A stretch of DNA of 41,230 nucleotides from Sphaerisporangium cinnabarinum. Its GTDB lineage: Bacteria > Actinomycetota > Actinomycetes > Actinomycetales > Cellulomonadaceae. The stretch is from positions 1 through 41,230 of the forward strand of contig QAPD01000070.1 in the NCBI GenBank assembly GCA_003052455.1, in the 5' to 3' direction. Made by a program: the position numbers and the translations under genes. Numbering within the stretch: the stretch's first letter is position 1; each line of letters starts with the position of its first letter. Shown here piece by piece: positions 17,323-26,583 of this stretch. Under the pieces are notes generated by a model, which was not told the origin of the DNA, searched no databases, and saw only the letters and a list, made by a program, of their open reading frames with translations.

Positions 17323-18447
17323 TCAGACCGCAGGCCCGGGGACCTCGCCCGTGCCTCGGACGACGAGCTCCGTCGGCACCACGACGAGCCGCGGGGCGAG
17401 CTCCGGGTTCTCGGCACGGGACACCGCGAGCGCCGCCGCCTGCCGGCCCATCTCGACGACGTCGTACCCGACGACCGTCACGTGCAGCAGGTCCGCGAGC
17501 TCGAAGTCGTCGAAGCCGACGAGCGCGACGTCCGCCGCGTCGCCCGACGACGCCCGGTCGCGCAGCGCGTGGAGCGCGCCGACCGTGATCTTGTTGTTCG
17601 CCGTCACGAGCGCCGTCGGCGGCTCGGGCAGGGCGAGGAGCTCCGCGACGAACACGCGCGCGAGGTCGGCGTCGTGCGCACCGTCGCGCACGTACCGCGC
17701 CGGGTCCTCGACGCCCGCGGCCCGCAGCGTCGCGACGAACTCGTCGCGACGCTCCTGGAACGTCCACAGGCGCGACACGTCGCCGACGAGCGCGATCCGA
17801 CGGTGCCCGTGCGCGAGGAGGTGCGTCACGGCGTCGCGCACTCCCCCGCGGTTGTCGATGACGACCGTGTCCGCCTCGACGCCGCGCGCGGGCCGGTCGA
17901 TGAACACGACCGGCAGGCCGTCGTCGAGCTCGCGGCGCAGGGCCGAGTGGTCGGTGGACGTCGGGGTGACGACGAGCGCGCCGACGCGGCGCTCGACGAG
18001 CGCCTCGGTGAGCGAGCGCTCGCGCTCCGGCTCCTCGTCGGAGCTGGTGGTGATGAGCTGGAGGCCGTGGTGCCGGAGCTCGCGCTCGATGCCGCTGGCC
18101 AGCGCGGAGTAGAACGGGTTGGCGAGGTCTCCGGTGACGAACCCGACGAGCCGCGACGAGCCGCCGCGCGCGAGGTCCGCCGCGACGGCGTTGCGCCGGA
18201 AGCCGAGCCGCTGCGCGGCCTCCTGCACCTTGGCGCGCGTCTGCGGCGCGACGTTCGGCTCGTCGTTGAGGACGCGCGACGCCGTCTTGAGGCTCACGCC
18301 TGCGGCCTCCGCGACGGAGGCGAGCGTCGGGCGCCGACCTCCGCGTCCGCCGTGCGGACGCGCCACGGCCGCCTCCGTCGGGGTGTCGGGCACTACCCCG
18401 ACCTCGCCCGGCGGGACCGTCCCCGCGCTCTCCCCCTGCATCACCAT
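17323..18447 (-). CDS. LacI-family transcriptional regulator
   Basis: 374-aa repressor-type protein. The N-terminal helix-turn-helix and hinge helix are clear: PTLASVAEAAGVSLKTASRV followed by LNDEPNVAPQTRAKVQEAA, preceded by an unusually long 40-residue basic/acidic leader. The rest is a periplasmic-binding-protein-like sugar sensor (LVGFVTGDLANPFYSALASG, VVFIDRPARGVEADTVVIDN, LVTANNKITVGALHALR, VALVGFDDFELADLL). The chosen ATG has GGGAGG at 6 nt. It begins immediately after the CUT2 permease stop (18449), so it belongs to that operon. The three GACAGCGCTGTC palindromes nearby are its most likely operators. Ligand unknown; a mannose-type sugar is inferred from context. Confidence 0.93.
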   Translation of the reverse strand: MVMQGESAGTVPPGEVGVVPDTPTEAAVARPHGGRGGRRPTLASVAEAAGVSLKTASRVLNDEPNVAPQTRAKVQEAAQRLGFRRNAVAADLARGGSSRLVGFVTGDLANPFYSALASGIERELRHHGLQLITTSSDEEPERERSLTEALVERRVGALVVTPTSTDHSALRRELDDGLPVVFIDRPARGVEADTVVIDNRGGVRDAVTHLLAHGHRRIALVGDVSRLWTFQERRDEFVATLRAAGVEDPARYVRDGAHDADLARVFVAELLALPEPPTALVTANNKITVGALHALRDRASSGDAADVALVGFDDFELADLLHVTVVGYDVVEMGRQAAALAVSRAENPELAPRLVVVPTELVVRGTGEVPGPAV

Positions 18448-18448
18448 C

Positions 18449-19659
18449 TCAGACCTCCCGTCGACCACGAATCAGCATGTCGACGACGATAGCGAGGAGC
18501 AGGACCGCTCCGGTCACGATGTACCGCGTGGCCGTGTCGAGGTTGAGCAGCGTGAGCCCGTTCGCGATGGACTGGAGCACGAGCACGCCGAGCAGCGCCG
18601 ACCACGCGCTCCCGCGCCCGCCGAACAGGCTCGTGCCGCCGATGACCGCGGCCGCGATCGCCGTCAGGTAGGTGTCCGCCGCGCCGGTCCCCTGGTTCGC
18701 CGCCGCGAGCCGGCCCGCGGCGAGGACGCCGCCGAGCGCGGCGAACGTCGAGCACGCGACGAAGCACGAGACGACCGTGCGGCGCACGGCGACGCCCGCG
18801 AGGAGCGCGGAGCGCCGGTTGCCGCCGACGGCGCGCACGGAGCGTCCCCAGCGCGTGCGGCGCAGCAGCACGTCGACCACGACCACGAGCGCCACGAAGA
18901 GCACCACGGTGTAGCCGATCCCCCGCGCCGTGCCGAGGTACGCGACGGTCGCGACGAGCACCGCCGCGAGGACCGCCGTGCGGACCGCGATGCGGCCCAG
19001 GCCCGGGCTCGGGAGCTCGGCCCGGACCCGGCGCACGTGGTCGGTCACGCGCAGCGCGGCGTACCCCGCCACGACCACGACCACGAGGCCCCACGCGACC
19101 GCGGGGGCGAGGAAGCCCTGCTGGACCGTGCGGACGAGCCACGACTCGAACGGCAGGTTGATCGAGCCCTTGGGCCCGAGGACGCGCAGCTGGACGCCCG
19201 CGAAGATGAGGAGCCCGGCGAGCGTGAAGACGAACGACGCGAGCCCGAGGCGCGTGGACAGCAGCCCGTAGCCGAGCCCGACGACGACCCCCACGGACAG
19301 GGCCGCGACGATCGCGACCCCGACGGGCCAGCCCAGCCCCACCGTGCCGACGGCGAGCACCGCCGCGGCGAGCCCGCTCACCGAGCCGACCGACAGGTCG
19401 ATCTGGCCGACGAGGAGCACGAGCACGACGCCGAGCGCGATGATCCCCGTGGGCGCGCTCTGGAGCGTGAGGTTGACGAGGTTCTCCGCGGAGAGGAACG
19501 CCGGGTTGATCGCGCCGAGCACGACCCAGATGAGGGCGAGCGCGGCGACGATCGGCAGCATGCCGAGGTGCGCGCCGCGCAGCTGCTGCACGACGGACCC
19601 GGACAGCGCGCCCGTCGCGGGCCGGTCGAGCGCCGCGCCCGAGGCGCGACCGGGGACGC

Positions 19660-19663
<4 letters not shown>
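18449..19663 (-). CDS. CUT2 sugar ABC transporter permease (XylH/RbsC type)
   Basis: 404-aa polytopic permease of the BPD_transp_2 family. Signatures are LVLLVGQIDLSVGSVSGLAA and the late AAVIGGTSLFGGRGSAWSALLG motif, with about ten to twelve membrane helices and a long central hydrophilic stretch (RVTDHVRRVRAELP) typical of the XylH branch. It works with the ATPase encoded directly upstream (ATGA overlap) and the lipoprotein two genes upstream. Substrate is a monosaccharide by family rule; mannose or another product of the locus is inferred. Confidence 0.92.
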
Positions 19664-20465
<802 letters not shown>

Positions 20466-20469
<4 letters not shown>

Positions 20470-21593
20470 GGCGCCGCCTCCAGGAGACCCGCGTCGACGC
20501 ACGCGTCGACGTAGGACGGGGTGCAGATCTCGTCGACCGTGTAGACGCCGCCGTCGACGAGGACGCGCTGGACGTCGTCGACGCCGACCGCGCGCGGCGC
20601 GAGGAGGAGGCTCGGGACGCCGTCGATCACCACGGTCGCGCGGGGGTCCTCGCCGCGCAGCACCCGCACGGCGAGCTCGGCGGCCGTGCGCGCCTGCTGC
20701 GTGGTGGCCTTGTAGACGGTCATGTACTGGTCGCCCGAGACGACGCGCTGGACGGCCGCGAGCTCGCCGTCCTGGCCCGTCGTGGGCGGCACCGGGTCGA
20801 GGCCGGCGGCCTTCATCGCGGCGATCGCTCCGCCCGCGATGCCGTCGCTCGCTGCGAAGACGCCGTCGACGCGACCCGGGTACTGCGTGAGCTGCCCCTC
20901 GACCCACTCGGTCGCCTTGTCGGGGCTCCAGTCGGGCGTGTCGTACTCGGCGAGCACGTCGATGTCCTCTCCCTCGAGCGCGCGGTGGGCGCCGGCGGCG
21001 AGCTCCGCGGCGTTCGGGTCGGTCGGCGAGCCCTGGACGAGCAGGACACCCGGCCGCCGGCCCTGCGCCGGCGGGTCCTGCTCCGCGCGGTCGAGGACCG
21101 CGCCGACGAGCGCCTCCCCCATGAGGTACCCGATGAGCTCGTTGTCGAACGAGACGTAGTAGTTCGCGCCGTCGACGAAGCGATCGTAGGCGATGACGGG
21201 CACGCCGAGGCGCTGGGCCTCGGCGACGACGCTCACCGCGGCGACGGCGTCGACCGCGTCGAGCACGAGGACGTCCGCGCCGCGCGCGAGCATCGACTCG
21301 GCCTGCTGCTGCTGGTTCGCGGCGTCCTGGGCGGCGTTCGCGTACAGCACCTCGCACGACGGACAACGCCGCTCGACCACCCCGACGAAGGTCGGGCGGT
21401 CGGTCGTCTCGTAGCGGGCGGTCTTGGCCTCGGGCAGCAGGAGCCCGATGGTCCCCTCCGACGGCCCGGCGGGCTCCTCCGGCGGCGCGCAGCCCGCGAG
21501 CGCCAGGAGGGCGACCACGACCGCCGTGACGGCCGACGTCACCGCGCCCCGCGCGCGGCGGGCGCCCCCGGCCCGGACGAAGGCCCCCGTCAT
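20466..21593 (-). CDS. CUT2 sugar-binding lipoprotein (XylF-like)
   Basis: 375-aa extracytoplasmic binding protein with a lipoprotein signal (hydrophobic VTAVVVALLALAGC, lipobox LAGC, acylated Cys at about residue 35). The mature part is periplasmic-binding-protein type I: LYANAAQDAANQQQQAESML, VLVLDAVDAVAA, VPVIAYDRFVDGANYYVSFD, VFAASDGIAGGAIAAMKAAGL and SGDQYMTVYK, a pattern close to XylF-type xylose binders. It also has a CPSC pair. Substrate cannot be read from the sequence. Its ATG overlaps the stop of the ROK regulator gene (ATGA). Confidence 0.9.
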
Positions 21594-22774
21594 GCGCTCA
21601 CCCCCAGGGAACCGCTCACGCGCGCGAGGTCGAGCGCGACGGCGAGCGCGCCGCGCACCTCGGCGGCCGACCCGAGCTCGGACGCGACGACCTCGACCGG
21701 GCCCGCCGTGCTGGGGACCGTGCGCTGCTCGAGCGCGGTGCGGAGCGGACCGAGCAGGGCCTCGCCCGCCTCGGCGAGCTGCCCGCCGACGACGACGATC
21801 TCCGGGTCGACGAGGTTGCACAGGTTCGCGGCCGCGACGCCGAGGTGCTGCCCCGCGTCGAACAGGACGCGGCGGCAGCCGGGGTCCCCCTCCTGGGCCC
21901 GCGCGATGACGTCGCGCAGCGTGAGGTGGCCGCGGCTCTCGGAGAGCATGGACAGCAGCACGCCCGCGCCGACGTACATCTCGAGGCACCCGCGGTTGCC
22001 GCACCGGCACACGGGGCCGTTCTCGTCGATCGTCACGTGCCCGATCTCGCCCGCGACGCCCGCGCGGCCGTGCACGACGCGCCCGCCGAGGACGAGCCCG
22101 CCGCCCACGCCGTGGGACACGCGCAGGTAGGCGACGGCGTCGTGCCCGACGGCCGCCCCGAACCGGGTCTCGGCGAGGGCGCCGAGGTTGGCGTCGTTGT
22201 CGACCGTCACGGGCGCGCCGAGCTCGGCCTCGAGCAGCTCGGGGACGACGACGCCGTCCCAGCCCCGCATCATGCCGACCGTCGCGATGCGCCCGGCGCG
22301 CACGTCCACGGGGGCGGGCACCCCGACGCCGACGGCGAGCAGCTCCTCGGGGGAGGCGTCGACCGACGCGACCATCTCCCCTACGAGCAGCGCGGCGCGC
22401 TGAAGCCCGGTGTCCGCGCGGTGGTCCGGGGCGAGCGGCATGCGCTGGTCGGCGAGCACGCGCATGGACGCGTCCGCGAGCGCGACGCGCATCGAGCGGG
22501 TGCCGAAGTGCACCCCCGCGACGAGCCCGAGGTTGCGCGCGAGGGTGACCTGGAGGGCGCGGCGACCGCTGCGCGTGGACGGCGAGGTGTGCAGGACGCC
22601 CGCGCCGGTGAGCTCCTTGACGATGTTGGAGACGGTGGCCGGGGACAGCCCGGTGACGCCGGCCAGCTCGATCTGCGTGAGGGAGCCACGCTGCTGGACG
22701 GCGCTCACGATCCGGGCTCGGTTGGCCTCACGCAGTGAAGTCTGCGAGCCCGGTGTCACCCGGTCAGCGCGCAC
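21590..22774 (-). CDS. ROK-family transcriptional regulator
   Basis: 394-aa ROK protein with an N-terminal winged helix (REANRARIVSAVQQRGSLTQ, then IELAGVTGLSPATVSNIVKE) fused to a sugar-kinase-like domain. The ROK zinc site is intact (CRCGNRGCLE), as are DNDANLGALAE and GVGGGLVLGG, so the fold can bind sugar; HTH-bearing members normally act as repressors (NagC, Mlc, XylR types). It is the first gene of the CUT2 operon and overlaps the binding-protein start. Start is GTG without Shine-Dalgarno; TATCCT 7 nt upstream suggests a leaderless mRNA. Confidence 0.92.
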   Translation of the reverse strand: MRADRVTPGSQTSLREANRARIVSAVQQRGSLTQIELAGVTGLSPATVSNIVKELTGAGVLHTSPSTRSGRRALQVTLARNLGLVAGVHFGTRSMRVALADASMRVLADQRMPLAPDHRADTGLQRAALLVGEMVASVDASPEELLAVGVGVPAPVDVRAGRIATVGMMRGWDGVVVPELLEAELGAPVTVDNDANLGALAETRFGAAVGHDAVAYLRVSHGVGGGLVLGGRVVHGRAGVAGEIGHVTIDENGPVCRCGNRGCLEMYVGAGVLLSMLSESRGHLTLRDVIARAQEGDPGCRRVLFDAGQHLGVAAANLCNLVDPEIVVVGGQLAEAGEALLGPLRTALEQRTVPSTAGPVEVVASELGSAAEVRGALAVALDLARVSGSLGVSA

Positions 22775-22781
22775 GTCGGTC

Positions 22782-22787
22782 AGGATA
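22782..22787 (-). promoter_or_regulatory. -10 hexamer for the leaderless ROK operon
   Basis: Minus-strand TATCCT lies 7 nt before the GTG start of the ROK gene. No good -35 is visible 17 bp upstream. Operator site 2 lies about 70 bp further upstream and could affect both directions. Confidence 0.45.
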
Positions 22788-22845
22788 CCGCCGGGACGCG
22801 CCGGTCCTGGTGGGGCGCCTCGCCGTGCAGGTGGGGACGGACGGC

Positions 22846-22875
22846 TCGACAGGGATCGGACAGCGCTGTCAGAAT
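22846..22875 (+). promoter_or_regulatory. promoter P1 of the CUT1 operon, operator-embedded
   Basis: TCGACA (22846-22851) and CAGAAT (22870-22875) are 18 bp apart with operator site 2 filling most of the spacer. The same layout occurs at 26450-26478, which strengthens both calls. Occupation of the operator would block RNA polymerase directly. Confidence 0.5.
22858..22871. promoter_or_regulatory. operator site 2 (ROK/CUT1 divergent region)
   Basis: GGACAGCGCTGTCA; 12-bp core GACAGCGCTGTC identical to sites 1 and 3. The core is a perfect palindrome with a central CG. Confidence 0.8.
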
Positions 22876-22936
22876 GATGGTCGCCGCACGACCACGCGGT
22901 TTGGATCCATGTCCTGACGCGTACATCACGATTCAG

Positions 22937-22971
22937 CGACGCTTGCGTTCATTTCTTGACATCAAGCGTCG
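22937..22971. promoter_or_regulatory. inverted repeat around the P2 -35 box
   Basis: CGACGCTTG (22937-22945) and CAAGCGTCG (22963-22971) are perfect 9-bp arms 17 nt apart, with the TTGACA -35 box inside. The sequence is unlike the GACAGCGCTGTC operators, so a second regulator (the ROK protein is a candidate) may bind here. Confidence 0.45.
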
Positions 22972-22984
22972 GGCGCCGTTGTAT
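22956..22984 (+). promoter_or_regulatory. promoter P2 of the CUT1 operon
   Basis: Consensus -35 TTGACA (22956-22961), exactly 17 bp spacer, then TTGTAT (22979-22984). Start expected near 22991. This is one of the best sigma-70-type matches in the window. Confidence 0.65.
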
Positions 22985-23080
22985 GGGCCTCGGGTTCGAG
23001 GGCGCGCCGGTGCGCCCGGCCGGTGCGACGTGGTCGTCCCGCCGGTCCCCCACGACCGAAGAAGGCGTAGGGATATCACG

Positions 23081-24382
23081 ATGCGAATCGATCGCAGGAC
23101 GAGCGCGACGGTGGCGACGGCCGCCCTCGTGGGTCTCGCACTCGCCGCGTGCAGCGGCGGTGGTTCCGGTGACGGGGGCACCGGTGACGGGGGCGCTTCG
23201 GGGGGCGGCGACGAGGTCGAGGTCTTCACCTGGTGGGCCGCCGGCTCCGAGAAGGCGGGTCTCGACGCGCTGGTCGGCGTGTTCGAGGAGCAGCACCCCG
23301 ACGTGGAGTTCATCAACGGCGCGGTGGCCGGCGGTGCCGGCTCGGCCGCCAAGGACCTCCTCCAGTCCCGCCTCCAGGCCCAGGACCCGCCGGACACGTT
23401 CCAGGCGCACGCCGGTGCCGAGCTCCAGGACTACATCGACGCCGCGCAGATCGAGGACGTCTCCTCGCTCTACGACGAGTTCGGCCTCACCGACGTCTTC
23501 CCGGCCGACCTCGTCGACCGCCTCAAGTCCGACGACGGCGCGATCTACTCGATCCCGTCGAACATCCACCGCGCGAACGTGGTCTGGGCGAACCCGACGG
23601 TCCTCGAGGCCAACGGCGTCGACCCGGCCGCGACCTACGCGGACCTCGACGCCTGGATGGCGGACCTCGACAAGCTCAAGGCCGCGGGCGTCACGCCGCT
23701 GTCGGTCGCGACGACCTGGACCCAGGTCAACCTCCTCGAGACCGTGCTCCTCGCGGACCTCGGGGCCGAGGGCTACAACGGCCTGTGGGACGGCTCGACC
23801 GACTGGGAGGGCGCCGAGGTCACGGCCGCCCTCGAGGACTTCGAGAAGCTCATGAGCTACACCAACACCGACCGTGACGGGCTCGACTGGCCCGAGGCGA
23901 CCCAGATGGTGATCGACGGCAACGCCGCGTTCAACGTCATGGGCGACTGGGCCGTCGCGGCGTTCGAGGAGCAGGGCAAGACGCTCGGCACCGACTTCAC
24001 CGCGTTCCCCGTCCCGGGTACCGACGGCGTGTTCGACTTCCTCGCCGACTCGTTCACCCTCCCGGTGGGCGCCCCGCACCCCGACGGCGCCAAGGCGTGG
24101 CTCGAGACCGTGGGCTCGCTCGAGGGCCAGGTCGCGTTCAACAAGGCCAAGGGATCCATCCCGGCCCGTACCGACGCCGACCCGGCCGACTTCTCGGAGT
24201 ACCAGCAGACGGCGATCGAGTCGTTCGGCAACGACACGATCGTCTCCTCGCTCGCGCACGGCGCCGCCGCCCCGGTCGCGACGCTCAACGCGATCTCCGA
24301 CGCGACGAGCAAGTTCACGTCCGGCGGGTCCGACCTCGCGACCTACCAGTCCGAGCTCGCCGCGGCCACCGCACAGGGCTGA
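23081..24382 (+). CDS. CUT1 ABC transporter sugar-binding lipoprotein
   Basis: 433-aa extracellular solute-binding protein family 1 member. The signal peptide MRIDRRTSATVATAALVGLA ends in a lipobox (LAAC, acylated Cys at residue 24) followed by a Gly/Ser/Asp linker made by two GDGGTGDGG-type copies. The mature protein starts EVEVFTWWAAGSEKAGLDAL and has IYSIPSNIHRANVVWAN, WTQVNLLETVLLADLG, FNVMGDWAVAAFEEQGK and a C-terminal SKFTSGGSD helix, all typical of oligosaccharide binders. It heads an operon with two permeases. Substrate by context is a mannooligosaccharide. AGGG lies 8 nt upstream of the ATG; the leader carries P1 and P2. Confidence 0.92.
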   Translation: MRIDRRTSATVATAALVGLALAACSGGGSGDGGTGDGGASGGGDEVEVFTWWAAGSEKAGLDALVGVFEEQHPDVEFINGAVAGGAGSAAKDLLQSRLQAQDPPDTFQAHAGAELQDYIDAAQIEDVSSLYDEFGLTDVFPADLVDRLKSDDGAIYSIPSNIHRANVVWANPTVLEANGVDPAATYADLDAWMADLDKLKAAGVTPLSVATTWTQVNLLETVLLADLGAEGYNGLWDGSTDWEGAEVTAALEDFEKLMSYTNTDRDGLDWPEATQMVIDGNAAFNVMGDWAVAAFEEQGKTLGTDFTAFPVPGTDGVFDFLADSFTLPVGAPHPDGAKAWLETVGSLEGQVAFNKAKGSIPARTDADPADFSEYQQTAIESFGNDTIVSSLAHGAAAPVATLNAISDATSKFTSGGSDLATYQSELAAATAQG

Positions 24383-24400
24383 CACCGCTCCACCGGAGCC

Positions 24401-24437
24401 GCCGCGCGTCGTCGGGCACGTCCCGACGGCGCGCGGC
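24401..24437 (+). terminator. intercistronic stem-loop after the binding-protein gene
   Basis: GCCGCGCGTCGTCGGG pairs with CCCGACGGCGCGCGGC (16 bp, one G-U wobble, 5-nt loop CACGT), 18 bp after the binding-protein stop and 86 bp before the first permease. Such stem-loops are known to raise binding-protein output over permease by partial termination or mRNA stabilisation (as between malE and malF). Confidence 0.65.
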
Positions 24438-24522
24438 AGCCCCGCGAGCGGAACACGTCCCCGGGGACGCCGGCGCTCCCGAGCGCCGCGTCCCCCGCAC
24501 TCCACGACCGGGAAGACCCACC

Positions 24523-25421
24523 ATGCTCAAGTCACTGCGACGAGCCGGCCCAGCGCTGCTGCTGCTCGCCCCCTCGCTGATCCTCGTCGGCGTGTTCGTC
24601 TACGGCCTGATCGGCGCGAACTTCAGGACGTCGATCACGGACAACCACACCGCGGCACAGGCCACGGGCCAGAAGCCGTCGGTCGTCGTGTGGTTCGAGA
24701 ACTACACGGCCCTCCTCGGCAGCGAGGCGTTCCAGCACTCGCTGAAGAACCTCGTGCTCTACACGGTGGTCTTCCTCGCCGGCACGATGCTCATGGGCTT
24801 CCTGTGGGCGTGGATGCTGGACAAGCCCGTCAAGGGCGAGGGGATCTTCCGCTCGGTCTACCTGTTCCCCATGGCCGTGTCGTTCGTCGCGTCCGGCGTC
24901 GTGTGGCGCTGGCTGCTCAACTCGAACCAGGGCGAGCAGGCGAGCGGCCTCAACCGGCTGTTCCAGATCGTCGGGCTCGACTTCCTGCAGAACAACTGGT
25001 GGAACAACGTCACGTGGGGCATCACGGCGATCGCGATCCCCGCGATCTGGCAGCTCTCCGGGTACGTCATGGCGCTGTTCCTCGCCGGGTTCCGCGGCAT
25101 CCCCGACGAGCTGCGCGAGGCCGCCCGCATGGACGGCGCGAGCGAGTGGAAGCTGTACCGCCACGTGCTGTTCCCGCAGCTCTCGCCGATCGCGCTCTCG
25201 GCGCTCATCATCATCGGCCACATGTCGCTCAAGGCGTTCGACCTCATCATGTCGATCTCGAAGCCCGCGAACTACCAGACCAAGGTTCCGGCCGTCGACA
25301 TGTACGTCTTCAAGTCGAGCTTCGACTACGCCAACGCGGCGGCCGTCGGCTCGATCCTGCTGATCATCGTGGCCGTCGTCATCGTGCCCTACCTGATCCG
25401 CACCAACCGTCAGGAGAAGCG

Positions 25422-25425
<4 letters not shown>
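24523..25425 (+). CDS. CUT1 ABC transporter permease, MalF type
   Basis: 300-aa inner-membrane permease (BPD_transp_1) with six helices. The coupling EAA loop is clear: IPDELREAARMDGASEWKLY followed by RHVLFPQLSPIALSA. The extracytoplasmic segment after helix 1 is long (about residues 32-75, KPSVVVWFENYTALL), typical of the MalF/UgpA partner. Its stop overlaps the start of the second permease (ATGA). No ATPase gene is nearby; actinobacterial CUT1 importers commonly share an MsiK-type ATPase encoded elsewhere. Confidence 0.93.
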
Positions 25426-26324
<899 letters not shown>

Positions 26325-26350
26325 GCCCCGACCGACCGTCGTCCGCCGCC

Positions 26351-26401
26351 CGGAGGCCCGTCGGGGAGCGTGGTCGCACCACGTCCCCCGGCGGGCCTCC
26401 G
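26351..26401 (+). terminator. terminator of the CUT1 operon
   Basis: Nested hairpin: CGGAGGCCCG/CGGGCCTCCG outer stem, CGGGG/CCCCG middle stem and CGTGGT/ACCACG inner stem around CGC. Separates the importer genes from the operator-controlled promoter of the next gene. Confidence 0.8.
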
Positions 26402-26449
26402 CTCGTCCCGCACCGCCGAGGATCACCCGCAGCAGTTCTCCGGAACCCC

Positions 26450-26478
26450 TGGACACAGGCAGACAGCGCTGTCAGGAT
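26450..26478 (+). promoter_or_regulatory. operator-embedded promoter of the 1325-aa secreted protein
   Basis: TGGACA (26450-26455), 17 bp, CAGGAT (26473-26478); operator site 3 fills the spacer and its last two bases are shared with the -10. Layout is the same as P1 at 22846-22875. Leader of about 100 nt to the ATG. Confidence 0.55.
26461..26474. promoter_or_regulatory. operator site 3 (upstream of the unassigned secreted enzyme)
   Basis: AGACAGCGCTGTCA; core GACAGCGCTGTC identical to sites 1 and 2 and directly overlapping the promoter core, so binding should repress. Confidence 0.8.
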
Positions 26479-26583
26479 GACGAGCACCGGCGCTCCGCAC
26501 CCCTGGCCCCTCGGCAACCACCCGCGCCGCACCGCCGTCCACGGCGGACCCGCTCCCGACGACGACGACGAGAGACACGCACC

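Larger units (their letters stand above)
22775..23080. other. divergent control region between ROK operon and CUT1 operon
   Basis: This 306-bp gene-free stretch holds, from left to right: the leaderless -10 of the ROK gene, operator site 2 within a TCGACA-N18-CAGAAT promoter, a second promoter TTGACA-N17-TTGTAT bracketed by 9-bp inverted arms, and a leader of about 90 nt ending in the ribosome binding site of the CUT1 binding protein. It is noticeably richer in A and T than its surroundings between 22900 and 22985. Confidence 0.7.

Noticed and set aside
10748-18112. A plus-strand open frame of more than 2400 codons opposite the isomerase, GH92 and LacI genes
   Set aside because: Arg/Ala/Val-biased composition without domains; it is the antisense of well-supported genes and arises from the lack of AT-rich stop codons in this GC content.
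24383-24522. A separate small gene between the CUT1 binding protein and permease
   Set aside because: The stretch is accounted for by the stem-loop and the ribosome site; no short frame has a start with a ribosome site.
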